Origin: Methanofollis sp.
Lineage (GTDB): Archaea > Halobacteriota > Methanomicrobia > Methanomicrobiales > Methanofollaceae
Length of the DNA stretch: 64,000 nucleotides
Direction: 5' to 3'
Assembly: GCA_028696365.1 (NCBI GenBank)
Contig: JAQVHG010000001.1
Coordinates: 5,868-69,867 of the forward strand
The notes below the pieces were generated by a model that saw only the letters and a list, made by a program, of their open reading frames with translations, ran no database searches and was not told the origin of the DNA. This document shows, piece after piece, positions 27,770-36,481 of the stretch. The translations under genes were made by a program, and so were the position numbers. The stretch's first letter is position 1. Each line of letters begins with the position of its first letter.

Positions 27770-28285
27770 ATGAAACTCGTACTCGCAATCGCACCCGAAA
27801 AGTTCCGCGACGAAGAATTTGAGGTGCCGCAGCAAATCTTTTCTGAGGCAGGCATCGAGACCGTAGTCGCCTCTACCAGAGTCGGCACCTGCCAGGGAAT
27901 GATCGGGGCCACGGCAGAGGCCACCTCAGCCTTCACCGACCTAAACCCCGAGGAGTACGACGGCATCGTCGTCGTCGGTGGTATCGGATCGCAAGATCAC
28001 CTCTGGACTGATGCCGACCTGAAAAATTTCGTGCAGGCGTGCACAAAAGCCGGAAAAGTCGTCGCCGCGATCTGTCTCTCTCCGGCCATCCTGGCACTCG
28101 CCGGTGTCCTGGACGGGAAGAACGCCACCGTCTTCAAGAGCCCGGCCTCGGTGAAGGAGATGCAGCGAGGTGGGGCCAGACTCGTGGACGAATCTGTCGT
28201 CACCGACGGGAAGATCGTGACCGCCAACGGACCTGCGGCAGCCAGAGCATTCGCAGAGGCCGTCATCGCTGCCCTTTCACAGTAA
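27770..28285 (+). CDS. DJ-1/PfpI family protein
   Basis: A 171-residue class I glutaminase-like protein beginning MKLVLAIAPEKFRDEEF. The nucleophile elbow Cys is in AAICLSPAIL, the acidic residue in FRDEEFEVP, and GIVVVGGIGS is the family strand. Members are deglycases, chaperones or proteases. Earlier in-frame starts at 27725 and 27743 exist, but 27725 lies in a repeat end. Activity cannot be assigned from sequence. Confidence 0.8.
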   Translation: MKLVLAIAPEKFRDEEFEVPQQIFSEAGIETVVASTRVGTCQGMIGATAEATSAFTDLNPEEYDGIVVVGGIGSQDHLWTDADLKNFVQACTKAGKVVAAICLSPAILALAGVLDGKNATVFKSPASVKEMQRGGARLVDESVVTDGKIVTANGPAAARAFAEAVIAALSQ

Positions 28286-28406
28286 AATAAGGTGGAGAGT
28301 GTTCCTTCATCTAGTAACCCACACCTTCTTTTTATCTCACCAATAATATTATTATATCACACACGCCACCTTGATCAGGCGGCATTTCTGGATTTGCATA
28401 TTACAG

Positions 28407-28420
28407 AAGGCATATATGCA
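28407..28420 (+). promoter_or_regulatory. Possible TATA box of the hybrid kinase gene
   Basis: GGCATATATGCA lies about 50 bases before the proposed TTG start, allowing a transcription start near 28440 and leaving GGGAGATGG (28450-28458) as ribosome site in the leader. Assigned by spacing only. Confidence 0.35.
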
Positions 28421-28464
28421 TTGCTAGTCATCAAAACCTATTCTGACACGGGAGATGGTATACA

Positions 28465-31400
28465 TTGGAAAGTTCAAAGTCAAACCCCTCAGATTCTGAG
28501 ACCTCGCTCCTCTCCCTGGCCATGGACCAGAGCGGGGACGGTGTCCTCATCATCGATCAGGAAGGCTCGATCATCTATGCCAACGACATCTTTGGCAGGT
28601 TGTTTGGGTTTGCGCCTGAGGATCTTACCGGGCGCAGCGCCCTCGAGATGCTGGAGACGGAACTCTCCCCCCTCTTCGAGGACCAGACCAACTTCTGGAA
28701 CCTGATCGAGTCGGTGTACCGAAAAGAACGCGACACCGAGAGTACCACATGGACCCTCACCGGTCCAGTCCCCCGTGGAGTGACCTACTCCAGTCACCTG
28801 ATCAGGAACGGGCAACTCAAAGGAGTGCGGATCGACCTCTTCCGTGACACTTCTGAGAAAAAGAAAGCAGAATCTGTGATGAAGTTCAGTGAAAAGCGTC
28901 ATCACGCACTGGTCTCATCGTCTACGGCCCCCTGTTGCACCACCTCTCCCAGCTTCAGGATCACCTCCGCAAACGAGGCATTCTACGATTTCTTTAATGT
29001 TGAGAAGAGAGAAGAACAGTCAATCTCGGATTTTCTTCCACCAGAATGCGCCGAGCAGGTGAAAACAGCACTCCAGACACTCAACGTCGACAATCCTCAA
29101 CTTCAGATCGACAATGGGGACAACAGGTGGATCGTCAACGGCATCTTTACCGACAAAGGAACTCTCACTGAGATCCTCTGGGTGTGGCAGGAAGACTGGT
29201 TCAAGGCAGGTGAACGGGCAAAGAAGATCAGGTGCTTGTACAGTTTCGTGCACCTCCTTCACAACGACGAATATTCAGAGCACGAGACCCTCACACGGGG
29301 CGCGGAGATGATCTTCGAGTCAGTGCCATGGATCTACGCCCTCTCGATCTCAATCCCACACCGCCTCCTGGTGACCACAGGTAACCTGGACAAAGGTATA
29401 CAGACATCTTTCTCTATCGACATCGGGAACGGGCAGAGAGGAGAGGTGACGATCTGGCACCAGGAAGGAGAGCGGAACGTATCCACTCCGTCCTTCTTCC
29501 TTCTCACCATCGTCGACGAGATCACTCTCTACCTCAGGAACAAAACTGCACAAAAATCTGCCGAACGTTCCCAGGTCACCTACCAGACACTCTTCGAGAC
29601 GACCGGCACCGCGTCATTCCTCCTTGGACCTGAAATGCGGATCTGCATGGCAAACCGTGAGTTCTCCCATATGTTCGGCTACGCCGAAGACGAGATCAAG
29701 GACGGCATGTGCTGGCTCTCGTGCGTGGAAGAGGACGACCAGGCCATGGTCATGCACTTCCATCAGGCTCGACTGAAAGACCCTGAACACACGCCAAAGA
29801 CCTACGAATGCCGCGCCTATGCAAAAGATGGATCCCCGCGCGACGTGATCGTCAACGTTTCCCTGGTCCCAGGCACTGCCCTCTCGGTCATCTCGCTCAT
29901 CGACATCACCTCCAAAAAAGAGACCGAACACGAACTCAGGAAGAGCGAACACCGCTATCGGCTCATCACCGAGAACGCGACCGACGTGATCTTCACCTTG
30001 AATGCCGACCTGCAGTTCACCTATGTGAGCCCTTCGATCGAGCGCCTCACCGGGATCCCAGGCTCAAGAATCATCTCCAGATCAATCGCCGATCTTCTCA
30101 CCCCAGAATCATTTGCCAGATTCCACGACGCAGCCATCGAAGTGTCGGCACCGTTTGGAGATCCTGACGATGACTCGGTTTACTCAAAGATCTTTGAGAT
30201 CGAGGCGGCCCGGAGAGACGGCACCTCTCTCTGGATGGAGGTGCGGATCAACCCCCTCCATGACGCTGAAGAGGGGATATCAGACGGCGTGATGGGGGTG
30301 ATGCGAGACATCAGCGACCGCAAACAGGTGGAAGAACGGGAAACCCAGTACATCAGGGAACTCTCCTTCCTGTCCAGCGCGGCGATGGGCTTCGTCGACC
30401 TCCCGCCTGAGGACGAGATCTACCGGTTCATCGGCGAACATCTCTGCAGTTTCTTCGATGAGGTGCTCACATTTGTGGCGCAGTACGATAGTCTTGAGCA
30501 GAAGCTCACCTTCAGGGCAGTCTCAGGGGTCGACGAGGACACCAACCAGGGGCTGTACTCCATGGCACGGGGTTGCATGGGGTCGACCATATCCATTCCT
30601 GAAAGTTTGTACGATAGTCTCCTCGACGGTGTGCTCAAAACCCTTGATCGCGAGGCAGCTCTCTCGTTCCTTCCAGGACAGGTAAAGGCCACCGCAGAGA
30701 TGTATATGCACGGGATCCCAGGTTCGGTGCACGTGATCGGGATCGCACGAAGCGACACCCTGTTTGGATGTGCGGTCCTGGTCCAGCGGGACGATACATT
30801 CCTGGAGGCCCAGTCCACCATCGAAACCTTTGTAAATCTCTCTTCGGTTGCTCTTCAGAGGAGAATCCTGGAAATGGAACTTGAGTCGACCAAGTCCCGC
30901 CTTCAGCATATCCTCTCGTCAAGCCCGGTCATGATCTTCTCTCTTGACCCGCCACGAGAGCCGGGGAGCACAGGCCTGATCACCTATGTGACCGAAAATA
31001 TCACCGCGCTCCTTGGCTACGAGCCAGAAGAGGTGATCTATGACTCGACGTTCTGGAACACCACCATCCATCCCTCAGATCGCCGGCGGATCAAGGACGA
31101 TGAGTTCCCCGCACTCCTTGAAGAAGGCCATAAGGTTCTTGAATTCAGGATGCGCCACAAAGACGGCAAATATCGGTGGCTCCACTTTGAGGTGCGAGTG
31201 ACCAGGGACGATGACGGGAACCCCACCGAGGTGATCGGGTCTGCGATCGATATCTCTGAGCGCAAGCGGATCGAGGAGGCACTCAGGATCATGGACAGTG
31301 CCATCACCTCTTCGATCAACGCGATCACCATCACTGACCTAGAAGGAGAGTTGGTCTTTGCAAATGACTCGGCGCTCAAATTCTGGGGGTATGACGAGGT

Positions 31401-33648
31401 GAAGAAAGTGGCGGGCAAGCCCCTTGAACGATTCTGGCAGCCTAAGAAGAAGGTGGCGACAGTCCTTGAACGGATCGAGAGAGACGGGGGCTGGATGGGC
31501 GAACTTGTCGGGAAGAAAAAAGGAGGCAAGAAGTTCCATGCCAGTGTTTCGGCGAGTATGGTCACCGACGAGGAAGGCGACCCTCTCTGCATGATGTTCT
31601 CCTTCATAGACATCACCGAGCGGACTGAGATCGAGGAAGAACTGGCAAAGTATCGTACACACCTAGAAGAGATCGTCCTTGAACGGACAAAGAAACTGAC
31701 CGAGACAAACAAACGGCTCCGTGCTGAGGTTAAGGTCAGGAAAGAGGCGGAGGAGCATATCAGGGCGCTCAGCACGTTCAGGGAGAGTGTCATCGAGAAC
31801 GCCACTATGCTCCTTGCGGTCACCGACAGCGAGGGGCGAGTGAGTGTCTGGAACCGGGCGGCTGAGGAGGTCACCGGGTATGCAAGAGAAGAGGTGGTCG
31901 GAGGTGCCGAGATCTGGGATACCCTTGTCCCTGACCCTGTGACCAGGAAGAAGGTCCTGAAGGTGGTGCGAGGTGAGTGCACCGGGTCGGACACGGTTGA
32001 GAACCTCGAATTCACAGTCCAGGCCAGGGACGGGGAAGAGAAGGTTCTCCACTGGAATGCACGTCTCCTCAGGGATGACGACGACCGTCTCCAGGGCGTG
32101 GTCACCCTTGCCGAGGACATCACCAGGCGCAAGAGGATGGAGGAAGAGATCAAGGCAAGCGAGGCGCGGTATCGTGGGGTGGTTGAGGACCAAACCGAAT
32201 GGATCTGCCGCTTCAGGCCCGACATGAAGGTGACCTTCGTCAACGAGGCGTTCTGCAGGTCGTTTGGTATTTCAAGGGAGGAAGTGCTCTCCTCCACCAT
32301 CGATGCCGTCCTCCCAGAATGGTTTGCCGACTTCTTCCCCTCGGCCGGGGAGCACCCTGATCTCGGACGGCAGAACTTCACTGTGGAAGGCAAAGTGAAA
32401 GCGAAGGACGAAGAGGAGACCTGGCACCAGTGGACTGTGAGGGCGATCTCCGCCCCTAATGGGTTGGTCACCGAATACCAGGTGGTAGGCAGGGATATCA
32501 CCCTGGTGAAGAAGGCGGAAGAGGAGTTTATCAGGACCGAGAAACTTCTCTCCCTCTCTGATCTTGCGGGAGGGATCGCCCACGACTTCAACAATATTCT
32601 CACCTCAGTGATGGGCAACATCAATCTTGCCAAGATGAAGGTCTCGCCTGACGACTTTGTCTACCAGCGTCTGACCGAGGCGGAAGCGGCGACGATGAAG
32701 GCGGGAGACATCACTCGCCAGCTCTTCAGTTTCTCAGATCTCTCTGAGCCTGAGAAGGAGACGGTCGATATCACCGACCTGGTCCATGAGGCCGCGAGTT
32801 ATGCCCTGCGCGGCTCGAAGTGCAAGTGCCGGTTCGCCCTTGAGCCTGAACCGATGGCAGTGATGGGCGACGCCGCCCAGATCCTCCAAGTCTTGCATGC
32901 TCTCATCATCAATGCCGACCAGGCGATGCCTGAGGGAGGGACGGTGACCATCGGTGCGGGGCCGGTGGAGGTCTCTGGGAACGATCCGATCCCGATCCCG
33001 AAGGGGCGCTATATCAGGGTCTCGGTGGAGGATCACGGTGTGGGGATCAAGCCCGAGTATATGGGTCGCATCTTTGACCCCTATTTCACTACCAAGAAAC
33101 ATGGGTCAGGGATCGGACTGGCAATGGCCCTCCCGATCATCAAGAACCACGGCGGGTGGATGGACGTGGCGTCAGAGCCCGGGCAAGGGACGACGTTCTC
33201 CATTTATTTGCCTGCAACGGTAAATGATGGGTGTGAACAGATGACACCTGTAGCGATCACTGGCGTGGGGTCTGGCTCTATTCTCTTGATGGACGATGAG
33301 GTCGGGATCCTGGAGACGACAAGCGACATTCTCAGGCATCTGGGGTACACGGTGGCGACGGCGCAGGACGGCGAGGCGGCGGTGGACGCGTTCGCCAGAG
33401 CGCAGGAGTCGGGCAAGCCTTTCGACGGGGTCATCCTTGACCTGACGGTGCCGGGAAAGATGGGCGGCCTTGAGACGATGGAGAAACTCAGAGAACTTGA
33501 CCCCAGGGTGCGGGTGATCGTGTCGAGTGGGTATCTCAATGACCCGATCATCAAGAACCCGGGTAAGTACGGATTTTATAAGAGTATCGGGAAGCCGTAC
33601 CTCCTTGAAGAGTTGAACAGGATCCTCCAGGATCTCCTCAACCATTAA
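28465..33648 (+). CDS. Soluble multi-PAS/GAF hybrid histidine kinase with receiver domain
   Basis: A 1727-residue sensor kinase with no transmembrane segment, so cytoplasmic. Approximate order: PAS 15-125, divergent PAS 140-250, GAF-like 255-360, PAS 370-490, PAS 493-625, GAF-like 630-810, PAS 812-935, PAS 938-1060, coiled coil, PAS 1100-1225, PAS 1232-1350. The H box is GGIAHDFNN with His1373, followed by an ATPase domain with HGVGIKPEYMG and HGSGIGLAMA. The C-terminal receiver has Asp1659 in VILDLTVPGK. The start is a TTG preceded by GGGAGATGG; the first in-frame ATG is at 28522. No output gene is adjacent. Possible inputs are redox, small ligands or light; none can be specified. Confidence 0.88.
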   Translation: MESSKSNPSDSETSLLSLAMDQSGDGVLIIDQEGSIIYANDIFGRLFGFAPEDLTGRSALEMLETELSPLFEDQTNFWNLIESVYRKERDTESTTWTLTGPVPRGVTYSSHLIRNGQLKGVRIDLFRDTSEKKKAESVMKFSEKRHHALVSSSTAPCCTTSPSFRITSANEAFYDFFNVEKREEQSISDFLPPECAEQVKTALQTLNVDNPQLQIDNGDNRWIVNGIFTDKGTLTEILWVWQEDWFKAGERAKKIRCLYSFVHLLHNDEYSEHETLTRGAEMIFESVPWIYALSISIPHRLLVTTGNLDKGIQTSFSIDIGNGQRGEVTIWHQEGERNVSTPSFFLLTIVDEITLYLRNKTAQKSAERSQVTYQTLFETTGTASFLLGPEMRICMANREFSHMFGYAEDEIKDGMCWLSCVEEDDQAMVMHFHQARLKDPEHTPKTYECRAYAKDGSPRDVIVNVSLVPGTALSVISLIDITSKKETEHELRKSEHRYRLITENATDVIFTLNADLQFTYVSPSIERLTGIPGSRIISRSIADLLTPESFARFHDAAIEVSAPFGDPDDDSVYSKIFEIEAARRDGTSLWMEVRINPLHDAEEGISDGVMGVMRDISDRKQVEERETQYIRELSFLSSAAMGFVDLPPEDEIYRFIGEHLCSFFDEVLTFVAQYDSLEQKLTFRAVSGVDEDTNQGLYSMARGCMGSTISIPESLYDSLLDGVLKTLDREAALSFLPGQVKATAEMYMHGIPGSVHVIGIARSDTLFGCAVLVQRDDTFLEAQSTIETFVNLSSVALQRRILEMELESTKSRLQHILSSSPVMIFSLDPPREPGSTGLITYVTENITALLGYEPEEVIYDSTFWNTTIHPSDRRRIKDDEFPALLEEGHKVLEFRMRHKDGKYRWLHFEVRVTRDDDGNPTEVIGSAIDISERKRIEEALRIMDSAITSSINAITITDLEGELVFANDSALKFWGYDEVKKVAGKPLERFWQPKKKVATVLERIERDGGWMGELVGKKKGGKKFHASVSASMVTDEEGDPLCMMFSFIDITERTEIEEELAKYRTHLEEIVLERTKKLTETNKRLRAEVKVRKEAEEHIRALSTFRESVIENATMLLAVTDSEGRVSVWNRAAEEVTGYAREEVVGGAEIWDTLVPDPVTRKKVLKVVRGECTGSDTVENLEFTVQARDGEEKVLHWNARLLRDDDDRLQGVVTLAEDITRRKRMEEEIKASEARYRGVVEDQTEWICRFRPDMKVTFVNEAFCRSFGISREEVLSSTIDAVLPEWFADFFPSAGEHPDLGRQNFTVEGKVKAKDEEETWHQWTVRAISAPNGLVTEYQVVGRDITLVKKAEEEFIRTEKLLSLSDLAGGIAHDFNNILTSVMGNINLAKMKVSPDDFVYQRLTEAEAATMKAGDITRQLFSFSDLSEPEKETVDITDLVHEAASYALRGSKCKCRFALEPEPMAVMGDAAQILQVLHALIINADQAMPEGGTVTIGAGPVEVSGNDPIPIPKGRYIRVSVEDHGVGIKPEYMGRIFDPYFTTKKHGSGIGLAMALPIIKNHGGWMDVASEPGQGTTFSIYLPATVNDGCEQMTPVAITGVGSGSILLMDDEVGILETTSDILRHLGYTVATAQDGEAAVDAFARAQESGKPFDGVILDLTVPGKMGGLETMEKLRELDPRVRVIVSSGYLNDPIIKNPGKYGFYKSIGKPYLLEELNRILQDLLNH

Positions 33649-33650
33649 GA

Positions 33651-33657
33651 TTTTTTT
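33651..33657 (+). terminator. T-tract terminator after the hybrid kinase
   Basis: Seven T bases immediately after the stop codon; a family 1 element begins at the next base. Confidence 0.45.
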
Positions 33658-33880
33658 GGCTTTGTAGAAAACCTCACCTATTCTTGGTGTGAGCGCGACT
33701 CATCCGCCTTCCCCTCTCTTGTGTCGGGGGCGCTGCCCCCGGACCCCCCGAGATGAAGATAGGGTCAGGAAGGCACAATAGACAAACATGAGGGACTGCC
33801 GTCCTCGATCAATCGTGCGGCGGGGGGTCCGGGGGGCGGCACACCCTCCGCCAGAGAGATTCATCAAAAGGATTTACCAT
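33658..33880 (+). repeat. Family 1 element, right end replaced by family 3
   Basis: It opens with GGCTTTGTAGAAAACCTCA and has both GC hairpins, but after CAGAGAGATTCATC the terminal repeat is replaced by AGGATTTACCATGAAAATG, the family 3 boundary. Confidence 0.7.
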
Positions 33881-34213
33881 GAAAATGATCCTGGCGATCT
33901 ATCCTGGAAGTTTGTATGATGATTTCTCCTCCCCAGGATCCTCCATACCTGATATACGAAATACAGAAACTCTTTCAGAATGATCAGCCATCCTCAGCGC
34001 AGAACCTTCACCGTCGTCTCGAGCGGGGTCGTCTCGAGCGGGGTCGTCTCGAGCAGGGGGGTGCACCCCCGAACCCCCCCCACAGACAGAGGATATAATA
34101 TGCAGGGCGGCAATGAGGCAGCGATCCCACAGAGTGTCCTGTTCTGAGCCTGTTATTTACTCTTTTGTTGGGTAGCCCGCCTGATCGAGACCAGACTCCC
34201 CTCCTGCCACCGC
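33881..34213. repeat. Family 3 repeat with a 15-bp tandem array
   Basis: No gene. Family 3 sequence (CAGAATGATCAGCC, GGCGGCAATGAGGCAGC, GTGTCCTGTTC) surrounds three tandem copies of GTCGTCTCGAGCGGG at about 34013-34058. Confidence 0.55.
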
Positions 34214-35185
34214 TCACTCGAAGCGCCAGACCGGGCCGCCCGCACGCCAGCCATTTCTCTTCCCTGTTCCTGGAGCGAGATCGGCCTGGTCGTCTGCGGC
34301 TTCCCTGAGGGTGGCGCTGGTCAGGTCGGCAAGGTGAACCATCCATGCCTCAGGGGTCTGGCAGGGCACCTCGCCGTGCGGGCCGTGGTGGGACTGGAGG
34401 ATGTGGAGAAGGTGGGCGGCCTTCTCAGGGGGCAGGCGTTTTGCAAACGGCGCGATGTAGGAGACCCCGAGAGTGACATGGCCGATGAGATCGTACTCGG
34501 GCCGCGCCGCAAACCCGAGCCCCTGCTCCTCGAAGCAGAAAGCCTTCCCGATATCGTGGAGGAGAGCGCCGGCGATGACCAGGTCGCGGTCGGCGTCGAT
34601 CCCGACCCGTGTGGCGTCGCAGGCCGCCAGTGCGATCCTGGCGGTCTCAAGGGTGTGTTCTGCAAGCCCCCCCCTGTATTCGTGGTGCCTCCCCTTTGCC
34701 GCAGGTTTGATGAAGAACCCGTCGACCGACGAGATCGCCTCAAGCACCAGGTGCCTGAGTTCAGGGTCCGAGATCTCGTTGGCCATCCTGAAGATCCCGC
34801 CTTTCAGGTCCAGGCCCTTGACCGGCGATGTGAGATAGTCCTCTGGATCGAGGGGCGTCGAAGGGACCGGTTCGGCAAAGTCGGCGATCCCCTCGTTCAC
34901 CGAGACCTGCATCGAACCATTGTAGGTCTTCGCATTCCCTCTCACCCGGTAGACCGCGCCGACCTGCAGGGAGGAAGCCGTCTCTGTGACCTGGTCCGCG
35001 CACCCCTGCACCCCCCAGAGAAAGCACGAGAGCGTGCCGGTGACATCGCCGATCTCAGCCCTGACATACGGACTCCCGTCCTTCTTCTGCTTCACCTCGA
35101 AGATCTTGAGGAGAAAGAGGTCGTCCACCTTCTCGCCGTCGGTGATCTCTGCTGCAAACTTCTGTTTCACGCACCTATCGTTCAT
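34214..35185 (-). CDS. OB-fold and HD-domain nuclease (YhaM-like)
   Basis: A 323-residue protein. Residues 20-110 are an OB-fold nucleic-acid-binding domain (KKDGSPYVRAEIGDVTG), residues about 160-300 a metal-dependent HD phosphohydrolase with HTLETARIAL and GALLHDIGK, followed by H residues in LQSHHGPHG. This architecture is that of the YhaM 3'-5' exoribonuclease/DNase family. It is the last gene of a three-gene minus-strand operon, 12 bases behind the ATPase gene. The nuclease role is by family; target unknown. Confidence 0.8.
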   Translation of the reverse strand: MNDRCVKQKFAAEITDGEKVDDLFLLKIFEVKQKKDGSPYVRAEIGDVTGTLSCFLWGVQGCADQVTETASSLQVGAVYRVRGNAKTYNGSMQVSVNEGIADFAEPVPSTPLDPEDYLTSPVKGLDLKGGIFRMANEISDPELRHLVLEAISSVDGFFIKPAAKGRHHEYRGGLAEHTLETARIALAACDATRVGIDADRDLVIAGALLHDIGKAFCFEEQGLGFAARPEYDLIGHVTLGVSYIAPFAKRLPPEKAAHLLHILQSHHGPHGEVPCQTPEAWMVHLADLTSATLREAADDQADLAPGTGKRNGWRAGGPVWRFE

Positions 35186-35197
35186 CCTATCTCTTCC

Positions 35198-36481
35198 TCA
35201 GAACTCGACCTCGAAGAAGGCCTCTTCTTCTTCGTTCAGTTCCTGTTTTACCTTTCCGGCATCGAAGGCATAGGCCTGTGCCGGGTCGTACTCGGTATAG
35301 AGCTCGCACTTATCCAGGAGATCAACGAACTCGCGCAGGAAGACCCGCGGGATGACATCCACTCGCCCGCCAAAGCGCGAGGTGACCCTGTCGATCATCC
35401 CCCTGACAAATCGGTGCGAGATCCGTTCCCTGTCCACCGGACCATAGGCGTCAGAGTAGACCTCGCAGACTTTCTGAGCGGCCGCCTCGAGTTTTGGCCT
35501 GTCAAAGGGGGAGAGTTCGATCTGGGTCTGGAGGGGGTTGGTATACCCGTCGTCCCCGACGACCTTCAGCCGGCCGTACAGCGGCGGGAGCGACCTGATC
35601 CCCTTCGAGCCCTCGAAGAAGGCCGGCGTCCCGGTGAAGAGGAAATAGCAGTAAGGCATCTGGCCGCGGTCGACAGCGTCGACGATCTGGCGGAGGTTGT
35701 TGTAGCCTCGCTGCCGCAGGTTGGAGGGGAGGGCCTGGACGGTCTCGACCTCGTCGACAGCCACGGCAAGCCCGCGGTATCCGGCCCCCCTGATCACCCG
35801 CACGATCCCCTGGAGGAAGACCAGGGCCGAGACCTCGTCCACCTCTCCCTTCACCCCAGCCGCCCGGCGAAAGTCGCGGCCGATATGAGGCTCGCCCGAG
35901 AGCCAGCCGAGCGCCGCCTGGGCGAGCTGGAACTCTCCGGCGTTGTTGGCGGTATAATAGACCCGCAACGCCGCCGCCAGCGCCGGGTTCACCGTCGAGA
36001 TGTCAGTGAGCGCCTCCTCGATCCGCGCCACCGTCCCGGCCTCCAGAACCTCGTCCTCCTCGGTCTTCTCGACGTCGATGATCTGCTCCTCGATCGAGAA
36101 GGTCCAGTTGTCGATGATCTCCTTGAGGGCGTTCTCGTGCTCGGCCGTCCGCAGGGACAAGATGATCCGGTAATAGAGGGCGCTCAACTTATGAAGCGGG
36201 GTGTCGGCCGAGATCATCACGTGGGCGGTTGCATATCCCTGCTCCCGTGCAATCTCGAGTGCCCGCGCCACCAGGAAGGTCTTCCCGCTCCCATAGTCCC
36301 CGCGCACGAACTTGACATCGGCCCCACCAGTGGCGACATATTCGAGTTGCTCGCCGATCACCCGCCCTTCGACCTCGAGCCCGACCGCAAGCCGTTCGAG
36401 CCCCGCAGCCGGGACTGTGCCCCGCCTGAGGGCGTTGATGATCCCGATACTTTCAGCCTTCTTCTCGTCCATCCTCTTCAC
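35198..36481 (-). CDS. BrxD-like (DUF2791/BREX-type) P-loop ATPase
   Basis: A 427-residue ATPase. Walker A is GDYGSGKTF at residues 61-69, Walker B is GLAVAVDEVE, and a sensor-like strand YCYFLFTGTPAFFEG follows. The overall pattern, including the opening RRGTVPAAGLERLAVG, fits the DUF2791 family that contains BrxD of BREX phage-exclusion systems. No BrxZ/PglZ, methylase or BrxL is nearby, so this is not a BREX locus as known. It overlaps the upstream TPR gene by ATGA. Assignment to the family is from memory of its motifs. Confidence 0.72.
   Translation of the reverse strand: MKRMDEKKAESIGIINALRRGTVPAAGLERLAVGLEVEGRVIGEQLEYVATGGADVKFVRGDYGSGKTFLVARALEIAREQGYATAHVMISADTPLHKLSALYYRIILSLRTAEHENALKEIIDNWTFSIEEQIIDVEKTEEDEVLEAGTVARIEEALTDISTVNPALAAALRVYYTANNAGEFQLAQAALGWLSGEPHIGRDFRRAAGVKGEVDEVSALVFLQGIVRVIRGAGYRGLAVAVDEVETVQALPSNLRQRGYNNLRQIVDAVDRGQMPYCYFLFTGTPAFFEGSKGIRSLPPLYGRLKVVGDDGYTNPLQTQIELSPFDRPKLEAAAQKVCEVYSDAYGPVDRERISHRFVRGMIDRVTSRFGGRVDVIPRVFLREFVDLLDKCELYTEYDPAQAYAFDAGKVKQELNEEEEAFFEVEF

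Noticed and set aside
31038..32633. A 531-codon open frame on the minus strand inside the hybrid kinase
   Set aside because: Ser/Arg-rich product without domains, wholly antisense to PAS and kinase coding sequence.
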